Assembly: GCA_963839925.1 (NCBI GenBank)
Contig: CAWIWV010000002.1
Span: forward strand, 310,001-374,000
DNA length: 64,000 nt
Direction of reading: 5' to 3'
From: Bog-756 sp963839925
GTDB taxonomy: Bacteria > Actinomycetota > Acidimicrobiia > Acidimicrobiales > RAAP-2
The position numbers were made by a program, and so were the translations under genes. The number at the start of each line of letters is the position of its first letter. Positions within the stretch are counted from its first letter, which is position 1. Below the pieces are notes generated by a model that made no database searches, was not told the origin of the DNA, and worked only from the letters and a program-made list of their open reading frames with translations. Positions 53,263-60,833 of this stretch are shown one piece after another.

Positions 53263-53723
53263 GTCGCCCCGCTCACACTCGACGGTGACTGCTGAGTCAC
53301 GCTGGGAGTGGTGTTCGGGGTCGAGAGGCTGGATCCACTCGAAGAGCTGCCTCCGTACGTCTGGCTGGATGCGCTTCCAGAAGACGCGCCGTTCGTGGCG
53401 CCCGAACCGGACGAGGTGCCGCCCGAACCGGATGAGGTGCCGGTCGAACCGGACGAGGTGCCGGTCGACCCGGACGACGTGCTCGAACCGGACGATGTGG
53501 TGGAACCGGACGATGTGGTGGAACCGGACGATGTGGTGGCGGCATGACCAGGGAGCGCCCGGCTCACGTAGATCCCGATGGCGACCACCGCGGCCACCGA
53601 AGCGACTCCAATCGATTTGGTGATGGATCGGGCACGCTTGAGCGTGGCGTCGCGCCGGAGCCGAGAACGGTGCTCGGCTTGCATCCGCCCCGGTCGTGCC
53701 CCGTGTCGACGGTCGTTGTTCAT
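53259..53723 (-). CDS. Ser/Thr/Gly-rich membrane-anchored protein ending in SGAT
   Basis: A 154-residue protein, first gene of the redox operon. A basic cytosolic N-terminus of about 37 residues precedes one helix (about 40-57), then about 95 residues of low complexity (repeats such as TTSSGS and TGTSSGS) expected outside the cell. The last residues are SSVSGAT. SGAT is the core of the flavinylation motif recognised by ApbE, whose gene overlaps by four bases. The usual Asp three residues before the core is missing. No FMN-binding domain is seen. A role as flavinylated electron carrier is inference. Confidence 0.65.
   Translation of the reverse strand: MNNDRRHGARPGRMQAEHRSRLRRDATLKRARSITKSIGVASVAAVVAIGIYVSRALPGHAATTSSGSTTSSGSTTSSGSSTSSGSTGTSSGSTGTSSGSGGTSSGSGATNGASSGSASSQTYGGSSSSGSSLSTPNTTPSVTQQSPSSVSGAT
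53404..53538 (-). repeat. 18-base tandem repeats coding the Ser/Thr/Gly tract
   Basis: Three perfect copies of GAACCGGACGATGTGGTG stand at 53485-53502, 53503-53520 and 53521-53538, preceded by degenerate copies back to 53404. Each copy codes for TTSSGS on the reverse strand. Copy number is likely to vary by slippage without shifting the frame, since the unit is a multiple of three. Confidence 0.85.
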
Positions 53724-53937
53724 GCTCAGAACGCTACGGAGGCATCCTGACACTGACATGACGAATTCCTGAGAGCCGCCGTAGAAGCTCGGGGGAGAGG
53801 TCCGTCTGGGGAGTCCCTGGCCGAGCAACCGCGAACTCCTTCGAATGACCAGCTCACGCCCATGATCGGTGATTCACGTTCGGACCCTACGATCGAGTCG
53901 AAACCGAAATAGGGGGAGACAGGGAACGGAGGGCAGT

Positions 53938-54528
53938 GTGAACGCAGCACCCCGCTTGGCCATGATCATCGGATCCACCCGCCCGACCCGGTTCGCGGAC
54001 AAACCCGCCGACTGGCTCCTCGACTACGCCTCGTCGCGGGACGATCTCACCCTCGAATCACTCGACCTTCGGGACTTCGACCTCCCGTTCTTCAGCGAGG
54101 TGGGCACCAACCTTCATGTGCCAAGCCAAGATCCGAAGGTGCAGGCCTGGCAGGATGCCATCCGCCCCTTCGACGGATACATCTTCTTGGTCGCGGAGTA
54201 CAACCACTCGGTCACCGGTGCGTTGAAGAATGCACTCGACCAGGCGTACAAGGAGTGGGTTCACAAGCCGTTCTCCGCGCTCGGGTACGGAAGCACCGGA
54301 GGTGCCCGTGCGATCGAGCATCTGCGTGGCATCGGGATCGAACTTCAGATGGTCCCGTCAAAGTTCAGCGCGCACATCGGAGGCGGCGAGATCTTCAAGG
54401 TACACCCGAACGGAGGGAACGAACCGATGAGTGCGATCGAAGGTGCGATCAAGCCCTCGGTCGACGCCATGCTGAACGATCTCGTGTGGTGGTCCAACCT
54501 GCTCAACCCCACTCGATCCGAGCCTTGA
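53938..54528 (+). CDS. NADPH-dependent FMN reductase family
   Basis: A 196-residue flavodoxin-like protein. AMIIGSTRPTRFADKPADWL is the FMN phosphate loop, YIFLVAEYNHSVTGALKNALD the second flavin loop, and YGSTGGARAIEHLR the third. Members reduce FMN, azo dyes or quinones with NADPH. GGAGGG precedes GTG 53938 by five to six bases. The TTGA overlap ties it to the SDR downstream. Confidence 0.9.
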   Translation: MNAAPRLAMIIGSTRPTRFADKPADWLLDYASSRDDLTLESLDLRDFDLPFFSEVGTNLHVPSQDPKVQAWQDAIRPFDGYIFLVAEYNHSVTGALKNALDQAYKEWVHKPFSALGYGSTGGARAIEHLRGIGIELQMVPSKFSAHIGGGEIFKVHPNGGNEPMSAIEGAIKPSVDAMLNDLVWWSNLLNPTRSEP

Positions 54529-55247
54529 GCGACTCCGGCAGCTCGCCCAGAGTCGCTGTTGTCACCGGAGCCTCCCAAGGCATCGGAGCGGGCATCGTCG
54601 AAGCGTTTCTGAAATCCGGCTACAGGGTCGTGGGAACGTCCCGCTCGATCCCTCCCTCCGACACCGCCGACTTCCTCCCCTTGCGAGGCGACATCTCAGA
54701 AGTCGAGACCGCCCAGATGATCGTCGAACAGGCGGTCGAGCACTTTGGGCGCATCGACACCCTGATCAACAACGCGGGGATCTTCATCAGCAAGCCCTTT
54801 ACCGAGTACGCCGTCGAGGACTACCAGGCGATCACCGCGGTCAATTTGACCGGTTTCTTCCACATCACCCAAGCGGTCATCCGGCAGATGCTCACCCAAG
54901 GTTCCCCCGGTCACGTCGTGAACGTCTCGACGAGCCTTGTCGATCATGCCGAGAGTCAGAATCCTTCGGCTCTCGTAGCGCTGACCAAAGGTGGGCTCGA
55001 AGCGGTGACGCGATCGCTTGCCATCGAGTACGCCTCCCGGGGGGTCCGATGCAACGCGGTCGCTCTCGGGGTGATCGAGAATCCCGCCTACGACCCATCG
55101 TCCTACGAGGGCCTCGCGCAACTCCATCCGCTGGGCCGGCTCGGCAAGATCAGCGATGTCGTCGACGGGATCCTCTATCTCGAACAGGCGCCGTTCGTCA
55201 CCGGAGTCGTCCTGCACATCGACGGAGGTCAGTCCGCCGGGGACTGA
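54525..55247 (+). CDS. short-chain dehydrogenase lacking the active-site Tyr
   Basis: A 240-residue SDR. VVTGASQGIGAGIVEAF is the NAD(P) motif, INNAGIF the structural strand and VNLTGFFHITQ the third block. The catalytic Lys is present (Lys155 in ALTKGG), but the position four before it is Val151 instead of Tyr. Such ALTKGG variants form a small SDR subgroup. Oxidoreductase activity by the standard mechanism is therefore doubtful. Start is TTG 54525, overlapping the FMN reductase stop. Confidence 0.82.
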   Translation: MSDSGSSPRVAVVTGASQGIGAGIVEAFLKSGYRVVGTSRSIPPSDTADFLPLRGDISEVETAQMIVEQAVEHFGRIDTLINNAGIFISKPFTEYAVEDYQAITAVNLTGFFHITQAVIRQMLTQGSPGHVVNVSTSLVDHAESQNPSALVALTKGGLEAVTRSLAIEYASRGVRCNAVALGVIENPAYDPSSYEGLAQLHPLGRLGKISDVVDGILYLEQAPFVTGVVLHIDGGQSAGD

Positions 55248-55259
55248 GCGGGCACTCTT

Positions 55260-55527
55260 CTACGCCGAGGCGGATCGGCTCTCCGCTCCGCGCCGAAAAC
55301 CTTCCAGTTCCATGGAGACGTACTCACGCGCGAGTCGTCCGGCCATGAGTTTCGCGAGCCACGCGAAGGGGCCGTGCTGGTGAAGGGTCAAGGTGATGAC
55401 CGCACCCCCACCGTCGGCTTCGACGGCGTGGCCGCCGACCGTCGTGACTCCCCTGGACGACGTCTGCCATGTGAACGAGCGCCCTGGTTCGAGCGCGGTG
55501 ACCGTCCACCGTGCTTCCGGCGGACGG
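55260..55527 (-). pseudogene. C-terminal remnant of an SRPBCC protein
   Basis: About 88 residues: RPPEARWTVTALEPGRSFTW, GGGAVITLTLHQHGPFAWLA, LAREYVSMELEGFRR, the second half of a polyketide-cyclase/START-type protein. The first half is missing: upstream of about 55527 the frame runs antisense into a TetR remnant. There is no start codon or promoter for the fragment. Confidence 0.7.
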
Positions 55528-55805
55528 GCTTCGAGGTCTACGGCCAGGCCCTCCAGGGAAGGGAGTGGGCCAAGCCGGTGCTCGACGGGATCGTCGACGA
55601 TTGGGTCGGCCCACTCGCTGCCGCGCTCGAGACGAACGGCGTCGACGCAGCTGACGCTCGTGTCGTCGCGCGACTGGGCGTTGCCGTGTGTCGAGGATTC
55701 CTTCTCGATGTTCTCGCGACCGGTGACGAGAAGGAAGTCGATGCAGCGATGGAGTTCCTCTCGTCGCTTCTCAGTGCCCACCTCGCTGAACGGAGCAATG
55801 CCTGA
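55528..55805 (+). pseudogene. C-terminal remnant of a TetR regulator
   Basis: About 92 residues: FEVYGQALQGREWAKPVLDG, VARLGVAVCRGFLLDVLATG, then a stop. This is a ligand-binding domain of TetR regulators. The DNA-binding domain is absent; the in-frame sequence before 55528 is antisense to the SRPBCC remnant. Together they look like a divergent pair (SRPBCC and its regulator) fused by a deletion that took both N-termini and the promoter. Confidence 0.7.
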
Positions 55806-55850
55806 GCAGCCGGCCATCAGCCTGCTCGGAGCCCGATCGCTTGTCCGTCT

Positions 55851-56648
55851 CTAGCCCGCCGCCTCAAGAGAGCCCGCCAGCATCTGCTCGAGAGCAGCTT
55901 GGTCCGGACCGACGAACGGCACCGCGTCGGGCACGTGAGCGAGTGCGTCCAACAGGCGTTCCAGCGATGACCCCGGCGCGGCCGGCAGGTGGCTGCTCAA
56001 GATCATGCGGGGTTCCAGGACGCGGACCCGGTTCAGCTCCGAAGCGAAGGCGGCCCGATCGACATGGTGCAGCCACGCCGAGTCGACCGTTCCCCAGAAG
56101 ACCTGACCTTGGTGCAGCTCCTCTTCTGACAGGTCGTCGACGCTCTCGGGCACGTCATCGAGAAGGGCTCCGAAGCAATCCGAGCTGAACAGCGCTCCCG
56201 ATCCGTCGTCGTAGAGACCCTGGGTGATCGGATTGTCGAACGCAGGCGGCCGAATCGCCGTCAGCCGCCGGTCGCCGACGTCCACCGATTGACCCGGGTT
56301 CACCAGGTACACCCGGTCCATGGGCAGCGGCATGGCCAGGCCCATGATCCCGACCCCGAGGAAGCTGGTGATCACCCGCAGGTTGCTGTTCTCGTCGAGA
56401 AGGCGGTGCAACGAGCCGATGTGGTCGAAGTCGGTGTGGGTGAGCCAGATCCACCGAAGGTCGGCGGGATCGATCACCGAACGCAGCGCTGTCATGAAGT
56501 CGTCGCTCTGGACGACGGAACCGGTGTCGACGAGCACGGGCTCTTCGGCGTGGATCACGAATGCGTTGATGGCCAGCTTGCCGAAATCGGCGATGGGGTT
56601 GGTCGACGTGATGACGTCGAGACCGGGTGCGGCTTGATAGGTGTTCAT
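55851..56648 (-). CDS. MBL-fold metallo-hydrolase
   Basis: A 265-residue metallo-beta-lactamase-fold protein. HTDFDHIGSLHRLL is the HxxxDH metal motif (HTDFDH), with FSSDCFG and ILSSHLPAAP as later ligand blocks. EEPVLVDTGS is the first strand. The layout is nearer the oxygen-binding or glyoxalase II-like members than antibiotic lactamases. Substrate is unknown. It lies 33 bases after an SRPBCC gene, likely co-transcribed. Confidence 0.85.
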   Translation of the reverse strand: MNTYQAAPGLDVITSTNPIADFGKLAINAFVIHAEEPVLVDTGSVVQSDDFMTALRSVIDPADLRWIWLTHTDFDHIGSLHRLLDENSNLRVITSFLGVGIMGLAMPLPMDRVYLVNPGQSVDVGDRRLTAIRPPAFDNPITQGLYDDGSGALFSSDCFGALLDDVPESVDDLSEEELHQGQVFWGTVDSAWLHHVDRAAFASELNRVRVLEPRMILSSHLPAAPGSSLERLLDALAHVPDAVPFVGPDQAALEQMLAGSLEAAG

Positions 56649-56681
56649 CTTGTTACTCCTCGGGTCGCAGGTGATCGATGG

Positions 56682-57194
56682 CTACTGGATCGCTGATGCT
56701 GCTTCGGCGGCGTGCTTCAACTCTTCGAGCGTCTGGCGCATGTGGCGGCGGAGCTCACCGGCGCGGTTGGTCGGAATGTCGAGGACGCGGGCCCAGGTCG
56801 GAATCCGGTGGATCGCATAGGACTCGGTGACCCGGGTCCCGCCATCGGCAGGCTCGAACGTGTACCGCCACTCGACTCCTTCTTGACCCCCTTCCTCGGT
56901 TGCGAAGGAAAACTCTCGGGCAGGGTCGGCACTGAGGACCCGGCCACGTCGAGACCACTTCATGAGACCACCCGGACCACCCTTGTTGTGCCCGATGAAA
57001 CACGCCCCGACCGCCGGGCCGGTCGACCCCTGGAGCCACTCCACTTGCTGGCACTCGGGACTCCATTCCCCCATGCGGGAGAGGTCGGCCACCATCGAAT
57101 AGAGCTGCTCCGCCGGTGCCTCGATCACGATGGAGTGCGAATCGTGGCGTAACCACCAGCGAGTGCTGGACTTCGAACTGTCTCTCTCCGGCAT
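56682..57194 (-). CDS. SRPBCC (polyketide cyclase/START-like) protein
   Basis: A 170-residue protein with SIVIEAPAEQLYSMVADLSR, MGEWSPECQQVEWL, KGGPGGLMKWSRRGRV and RYTFEPADGGTRVTESY: the hydrophobic-cavity fold. Function unknown. GGAGG stands about ten bases before ATG 57194. The operator at 57242-57258 between it and the divergent TetR gene suggests direct control by that regulator. Confidence 0.88.
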   Translation of the reverse strand: MPERDSSKSSTRWWLRHDSHSIVIEAPAEQLYSMVADLSRMGEWSPECQQVEWLQGSTGPAVGACFIGHNKGGPGGLMKWSRRGRVLSADPAREFSFATEEGGQEGVEWRYTFEPADGGTRVTESYAIHRIPTWARVLDIPTNRAGELRRHMRQTLEELKHAAEAASAIQ

Positions 57195-57241
57195 CTCTTC
57201 TGAGCCTCCTAGCGGGTCATCCGCCCGTTGTCCTGTCGATA

Positions 57242-57258
57242 AGCTAATTCCATTAGCT
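57242..57258. promoter_or_regulatory. 17-base TetR operator
   Basis: AGCTAAT-TCC-ATTAGCT is a perfect inverted repeat with seven-base arms. It lies between the SRPBCC gene (start 57194) and the TetR gene (start 57295). A TATAGT box at 57283-57288 would place +1 at the GTG, implying a leaderless TetR message. Confidence 0.75.
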
Positions 57259-57294
57259 AAACCTGTCAAGCAGTCTAAGTGCTATAGTTATGAG

Positions 57295-57963
57295 GTGCCA
57301 TCCTCCGTGGAGCCCGCGCTCCCCGAAACGTCCGGGAGTCCTCCGTTCCGTCTTGACCGTCGGGCCCGACGACGCCAGGAGACGATCGAGGAGATTCTGG
57401 CCATCGCTCGCGACATCATGACCACCGAAGGGGTCAACGGTCTCAGCCTCGCCGAGGTCGCGCGCCGTCTCGGTGTCCAGCCGCCTTCCCTTTACAAGTA
57501 CTTCCCGTCGTTGATGGCCGTCTACGACGCGCTCTTCCTCATCGGACAAAGGGAGAACCTGGAGGTGATGCGGCGCGGCATGGACGGAGCCGAATCCGGT
57601 CTGGCCGCGCTGGCCGCGGGCCTCGATGCGAGTGGGCGGTGGTGCCTGGCGAATCGCGCCGTCGCCGAGTTGCTCTTCTGGCGTCCGGTTCCGAGCTTCC
57701 ATCCATCGCCCGACGCGTTTGCAGTGAGCATGGAGATGGTCGAGCTGCAACGTGGCGCCCTCGCCGACGCCGTCGACAAAGGTCAACTGGGCCCATCGGC
57801 CAACGACGAGCAAGCGATCTTTCTCGTGTCGACATTCATCACCGGCGTGCTGAGCCAGGCCTTTGCCAACGAGCCCGACGTCCCTTGGGGCGAGGGCCGG
57901 TTCACCCCGCTCTTGCCCAAGCTGATGGGCCTCTTGCCAGCTGCGTTCCCGATCGAGAAGTGA
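57295..57963 (+). CDS. TetR family regulator, divergent to SRPBCC/MBL genes
   Basis: About 222 residues. RRQETIEEILAIARDIMTTE, LSLAEVARRLGVQPPSLYKY is the DNA-binding region. The C-terminal domain has NRAVAELLFWRPVPSFHPSP, typical of the group with TetR_C_33-like ligand domains. GTG 57295 or 57307 is the likely start; the first gives a leaderless message. It probably represses the SRPBCC-MBL operon through the palindrome at 57242. Confidence 0.87.
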   Translation: MPSSVEPALPETSGSPPFRLDRRARRRQETIEEILAIARDIMTTEGVNGLSLAEVARRLGVQPPSLYKYFPSLMAVYDALFLIGQRENLEVMRRGMDGAESGLAALAAGLDASGRWCLANRAVAELLFWRPVPSFHPSPDAFAVSMEMVELQRGALADAVDKGQLGPSANDEQAIFLVSTFITGVLSQAFANEPDVPWGEGRFTPLLPKLMGLLPAAFPIEK

Positions 57964-57981
57964 GCTCGGCTCCCCCGTGCC

Positions 57982-58914
57982 TCAGTGTCCTGTCGAACCC
58001 CGGTAGTAGTAGTCCTTCCCCAGGTCGTCCAGCAGGCTGGGGCCGGTCGGCTCCCAACCGAGCAGTTCTCGGGTGATGGCGGAGCTCGCCGGAAAGTCCG
58101 ACCCTGCGAAGCGACCCAGAAATCCGAAATGCTCGACTGCCTTGTCCGGAGCGATCGACTGGGTGGGTAGCCCCAAACCGCGTCCCATCGCCTCGGCGAT
58201 CTGGCCGAACGGCACGCCTTCCTCCCCCGCCGCGTGGAGCACCGAACCGGCGGGCGCGGCCTCGACGGCCAGGCGAGCCAGCCGGGCTGCGTCGGACACG
58301 TGCACGGCAGGCCAGCGGTTGCTGCCGTCGCCTACGTAACCGGCAACGCCAGTCTGTCGAGCGATGCCGACGAAGATGGCCATGAAGCCCTCGTCGCCCT
58401 CGCCGTGGACGGTCGGAGAGAAGCGCAGCACCGACGAACGGACCCCTATCCCTCGGAGCGACAAGGTCAAGAGCGCGGTGGCAGCGCGGACTCCCGCAGG
58501 GTTGGACCGGATTTCGGGGCTCGCCACCAGGCCGTCGTTTTCGGTTGCGGCTCGACCGAGGGCGAGCCCGGCCATGCCTGACGCGAGAACGAACGGTCGG
58601 TCCGATCCGGCGAGCGCGGCGCCCATCGCCTCCACCGCCTTTCGGTCTGCAGCCCCGGCGGTCGCGAAGTCGCCGCCGAACGCCACCTCGTGCTGGAAAG
58701 CGAGATGGATGACGCCGTCGGAATCGGAAGCCACCTTGGCCAGGCCTTCGGGGTCGTCGAGGTCGCCTCGATGGACCGACGCGCCAGCCTTTTCCAGCTT
58801 GCTTGCCGAAGCGTCGGAACGAGCCAGGCCCACTACCTCGTGGCCGGCACTCAACAGCTCGGGGACGACGGCCGACCCGATCCAGCCTGATGCGCCCGTG
58901 ACAAAGATCTTCAT
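57982..58914 (-). CDS. NAD-dependent epimerase/dehydratase-like (extended SDR)
   Basis: A 310-residue Rossmann protein. KIFVTGASGWIGSAVVPELL, GVIHLAFQHEVAFGG and VHVSDAARLARLA are motifs of atypical extended SDRs. The YxxxK pair is not evident, as in several NmrA-like or flavanone-type relatives. It is divergent to a TetR gene; a palindrome lies between. The role is unknown. Confidence 0.85.
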   Translation of the reverse strand: MKIFVTGASGWIGSAVVPELLSAGHEVVGLARSDASASKLEKAGASVHRGDLDDPEGLAKVASDSDGVIHLAFQHEVAFGGDFATAGAADRKAVEAMGAALAGSDRPFVLASGMAGLALGRAATENDGLVASPEIRSNPAGVRAATALLTLSLRGIGVRSSVLRFSPTVHGEGDEGFMAIFVGIARQTGVAGYVGDGSNRWPAVHVSDAARLARLAVEAAPAGSVLHAAGEEGVPFGQIAEAMGRGLGLPTQSIAPDKAVEHFGFLGRFAGSDFPASSAITRELLGWEPTGPSLLDDLGKDYYYRGSTGH

Positions 58915-58944
58915 GATGGTGCCTCCAGTACTACGATGTCAGGA

Positions 58945-58958
58945 ACAGTCATCACTGT
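58945..58958. promoter_or_regulatory. operator between epimerase and TetR genes
   Basis: ACAGT-CATC-ACTGT is a perfect repeat of five-base arms. Around it further ACTG/CAGT motifs recur (58930-58985), including TGTCAG and ACTGTCA, which suggests two sites for the TetR gene product that starts at 59001. Confidence 0.6.
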
Positions 58959-59000
58959 AGGACTGATGTCAGTTACTGTCAACACTGAGGATGCGAAGCC

Positions 59001-59570
59001 GTGGGCCGATGGGAGCCGGACAGCCGGGGCCGATTGCAGGAAGCTGCGCTCGCCCTTTTCGCCGAGCGCGGGTTCGACCAGACCACGACCGCCGAGATCG
59101 CCGCTCGTGCCGGGCTGACCGAACGCACCTTCTTCCGGCACTTCACCGACAAGCGCGAGGTGCTCTTCGGTGGAGCCGCGATCCTCGAGGATCGGATCCT
59201 CACCGCGGTGATCGATGCTCCGGCAGCTGATGGTCCCCTCGATGCGGTCTCCAAAGGGCTCGATGCGGCTGCCGCCATGCTCGGCGAGGGTCGCCGAGAC
59301 CTGGCCTGCCAACGCCAGGCGGTGATCACCGCGAACCCTGAGCTGCGCGAACGGGAACTGGCCAAGCTGGCTCACTACGCCGACGCCGTCGCTGCTGCGC
59401 TCTGTGACAGGGGGACGAGCGAACATCAGGCCCACATGGCCGCCGAGACCGGCATGACAGTTCTACGCCTCGCGATGCAGCGATGGACCAGCGGGCACGA
59501 CAACCGCGACCTGGCTCCCATCATGCGCGACTGCGTGGCCGATCTACGGGCCCTTGCGGCGAGCGACTGA
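59001..59570 (+). CDS. TetR family regulator
   Basis: A 189-residue protein. GRLQEAALALFAERGFDQTT, TAEIAARAGLTERTFFRHF is the helix-turn-helix. GTG 59001 is the first start after the operator. The C-terminal half (ACQRQAVITANPELRERELA) is of the TetR_C_17 style. It likely represses the divergent SDR gene. Confidence 0.88.
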   Translation: MGRWEPDSRGRLQEAALALFAERGFDQTTTAEIAARAGLTERTFFRHFTDKREVLFGGAAILEDRILTAVIDAPAADGPLDAVSKGLDAAAAMLGEGRRDLACQRQAVITANPELRERELAKLAHYADAVAAALCDRGTSEHQAHMAAETGMTVLRLAMQRWTSGHDNRDLAPIMRDCVADLRALAASD

Positions 59571-59631
59571 GTCGGGTCGAAGCGAGACGAACGCGGACCC
59601 TGTCATCAGGCCGTCAGGTTGCTTCCGTACG

Positions 59632-60147
59632 ATGAGAGGAATGGGTGCCGAGAACGCTTCGCCGACGCTGTTTTTGCCCCCGTCGATTCAGCGACTTCTC
59701 GCTCTGGTCAAGATCGACTTCGCACCGAAGCACCGACAACCGGCATGGGGGATGGTCGCGGTTGCAACCGTCGTCTCACTCGTCGGTTCCCTGTTGGCGG
59801 ACTGGCTGCTCGTCAAGATCGGGACAGCAATCTTCACGTCGACCAAGGGCTACGTGCACTTCCAGTTCCACGACTACGCCCGCCTCACCCTCGTCGGCGT
59901 GATCATCGCCTGTGCGGCCTGGCCGGTGACGACCCGGATCACCTCTGCACCAAGGTGGGTCTTCTTCCGTATGGCAGTGTTGGTGACCCTCGTGCTCTGG
60001 CTCCCTGATCTCTACATCTGGATGAAGGGCGAGCCTGCGAAAGCAGTCGCCATCCTGATGGTCATGCACCTGGCTATTGCCGTCGTTACCTATAACGCCC
60101 TCGTCCACCTGGCTCCTGTCCGACCGGAGCGGGACGGACAGGGCTGA
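59632..60147 (+). CDS. DUF6069-like membrane protein
   Basis: About 171 residues, four hydrophobic segments: AVATVVSLVGSLLADWLLV, LTLVGVIIACAAWPVTTRIT, WVFFRMAVLVTLVLWLPDLY and AVAILMVMHLAIAVVTYNAL. The layout matches small four-helix proteins in actinobacteria of unknown role. ATG 59632 or ATG 59641 may start it; neither has a well-spaced ribosome site, so a leaderless message is possible. Confidence 0.72.
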   Translation: MRGMGAENASPTLFLPPSIQRLLALVKIDFAPKHRQPAWGMVAVATVVSLVGSLLADWLLVKIGTAIFTSTKGYVHFQFHDYARLTLVGVIIACAAWPVTTRITSAPRWVFFRMAVLVTLVLWLPDLYIWMKGEPAKAVAILMVMHLAIAVVTYNALVHLAPVRPERDGQG

Positions 60148-60149
60148 TC

Positions 60150-60339
60150 GATTCGTTCACCGTTCGCCACCGGGTCGGAGAGAACGGTTCGCCGAAGTCC
60201 CCGAACTCCACGGCCGTTCCCTCCCGTTTGGCGTAGGCGATGCCGACATCGAGTGCATCGGCCTCGGTCCGAGAGCATGAGAGTTCCCGCGATTCGAGTG
60301 CAGCGAACAGGCACGGACCGTCTCCCTTGACATGCAGCC
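60150..60339 (-). pseudogene. possible remnant of a small protein gene
   Basis: On the reverse strand one frame reads naturally: RLHVKGDGPCLFAALESREL, then TEADALDVGIAYAKREGTAV. The balance of residues looks coding, and it vaguely recalls small DUF2188-like proteins. No usable ATG, GTG or TTG begins it; the promoter region for the opposite gene lies at its 5' end. It may be a truncated gene or chance. Confidence 0.3.
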
Positions 60340-60371
60340 GTTTAGCTGCCTATAACTAAAGGCAGCTAAAC
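60327..60371 (+). promoter_or_regulatory. sigma-70 type promoter inside an ArsR-type operator
   Basis: TTGACA (60327-60332), an 18-base spacer, TATAAC (60351-60356). The arms GTTTAGCTGCC (60340-60350) and GGCAGCTAAAC (60361-60371) are a perfect 11-base inverted repeat around the -10, so a bound dimer would block RNA polymerase. The ArsR-type gene second in the operon is the probable binder. The SRPBCC gene follows with GGAGGAGGAG as ribosome site. Confidence 0.85.
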
Positions 60372-60395
60372 AGTTACCTATTGGAGGAGGAGAAC

Positions 60396-60833
60396 ATGCC
60401 TGACATCCGACACCGCGTCGTCATCTCGGCGTCGCCGGAGAAGGTCTACGAGGCCCTGGCCACCAAAGAGGGAATCTCCGAGTGGTGGACCCGTGACGGC
60501 GTCAAAGGCGACTCGGCCACAGGAGCCAAGCTGGAGTTCTATTTCGGGTCGCCTGAACCTGCTGCCGTCATGGAGGTAACCGAACTCGAGCCGGACCGGG
60601 CCGTCTCATGGCGTTGCATCGAGGGCGAATCCGAGTGGGTCGGCACTCAGCTGGGATTCGAGCTGACGGCGAACGAGACTGGCACCGTGGTGCTCTTCAG
60701 CCACGCCGATTGGCGACGTCCGAGTGAGTTCATGGCCCATTGCAGTGCCCGCTGGGCGTACTTCCTCCTCAGTCTCAAGGCTTACACCGAGACAGGCAAA
60801 GGCACACCATTCCCGGAGGATCTGAAGTTCTGA
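60396..60833 (+). CDS. AHSA1-type SRPBCC protein
   Basis: A 145-residue protein. RHRVVISASPEKVYEALATK, GISEWWTRDGVKGDS and FRPSEFMAH-like HADWRRPSEFMAHCSARWA are hallmarks of AHSA1-like START proteins. It could be a ligand binder or chaperone-related factor. ATG 60396 lies after a strong GGAGGAGGAG. Its stop overlaps the CTG start of the ArsR fusion gene. Confidence 0.88.
   Translation: MPDIRHRVVISASPEKVYEALATKEGISEWWTRDGVKGDSATGAKLEFYFGSPEPAAVMEVTELEPDRAVSWRCIEGESEWVGTQLGFELTANETGTVVLFSHADWRRPSEFMAHCSARWAYFLLSLKAYTETGKGTPFPEDLKF

Noticed and set aside
53404..53538. Regular short repeats resembling a CRISPR array
   Set aside because: The units are 18 bases without spacers and code for TTSSGS in an open frame.
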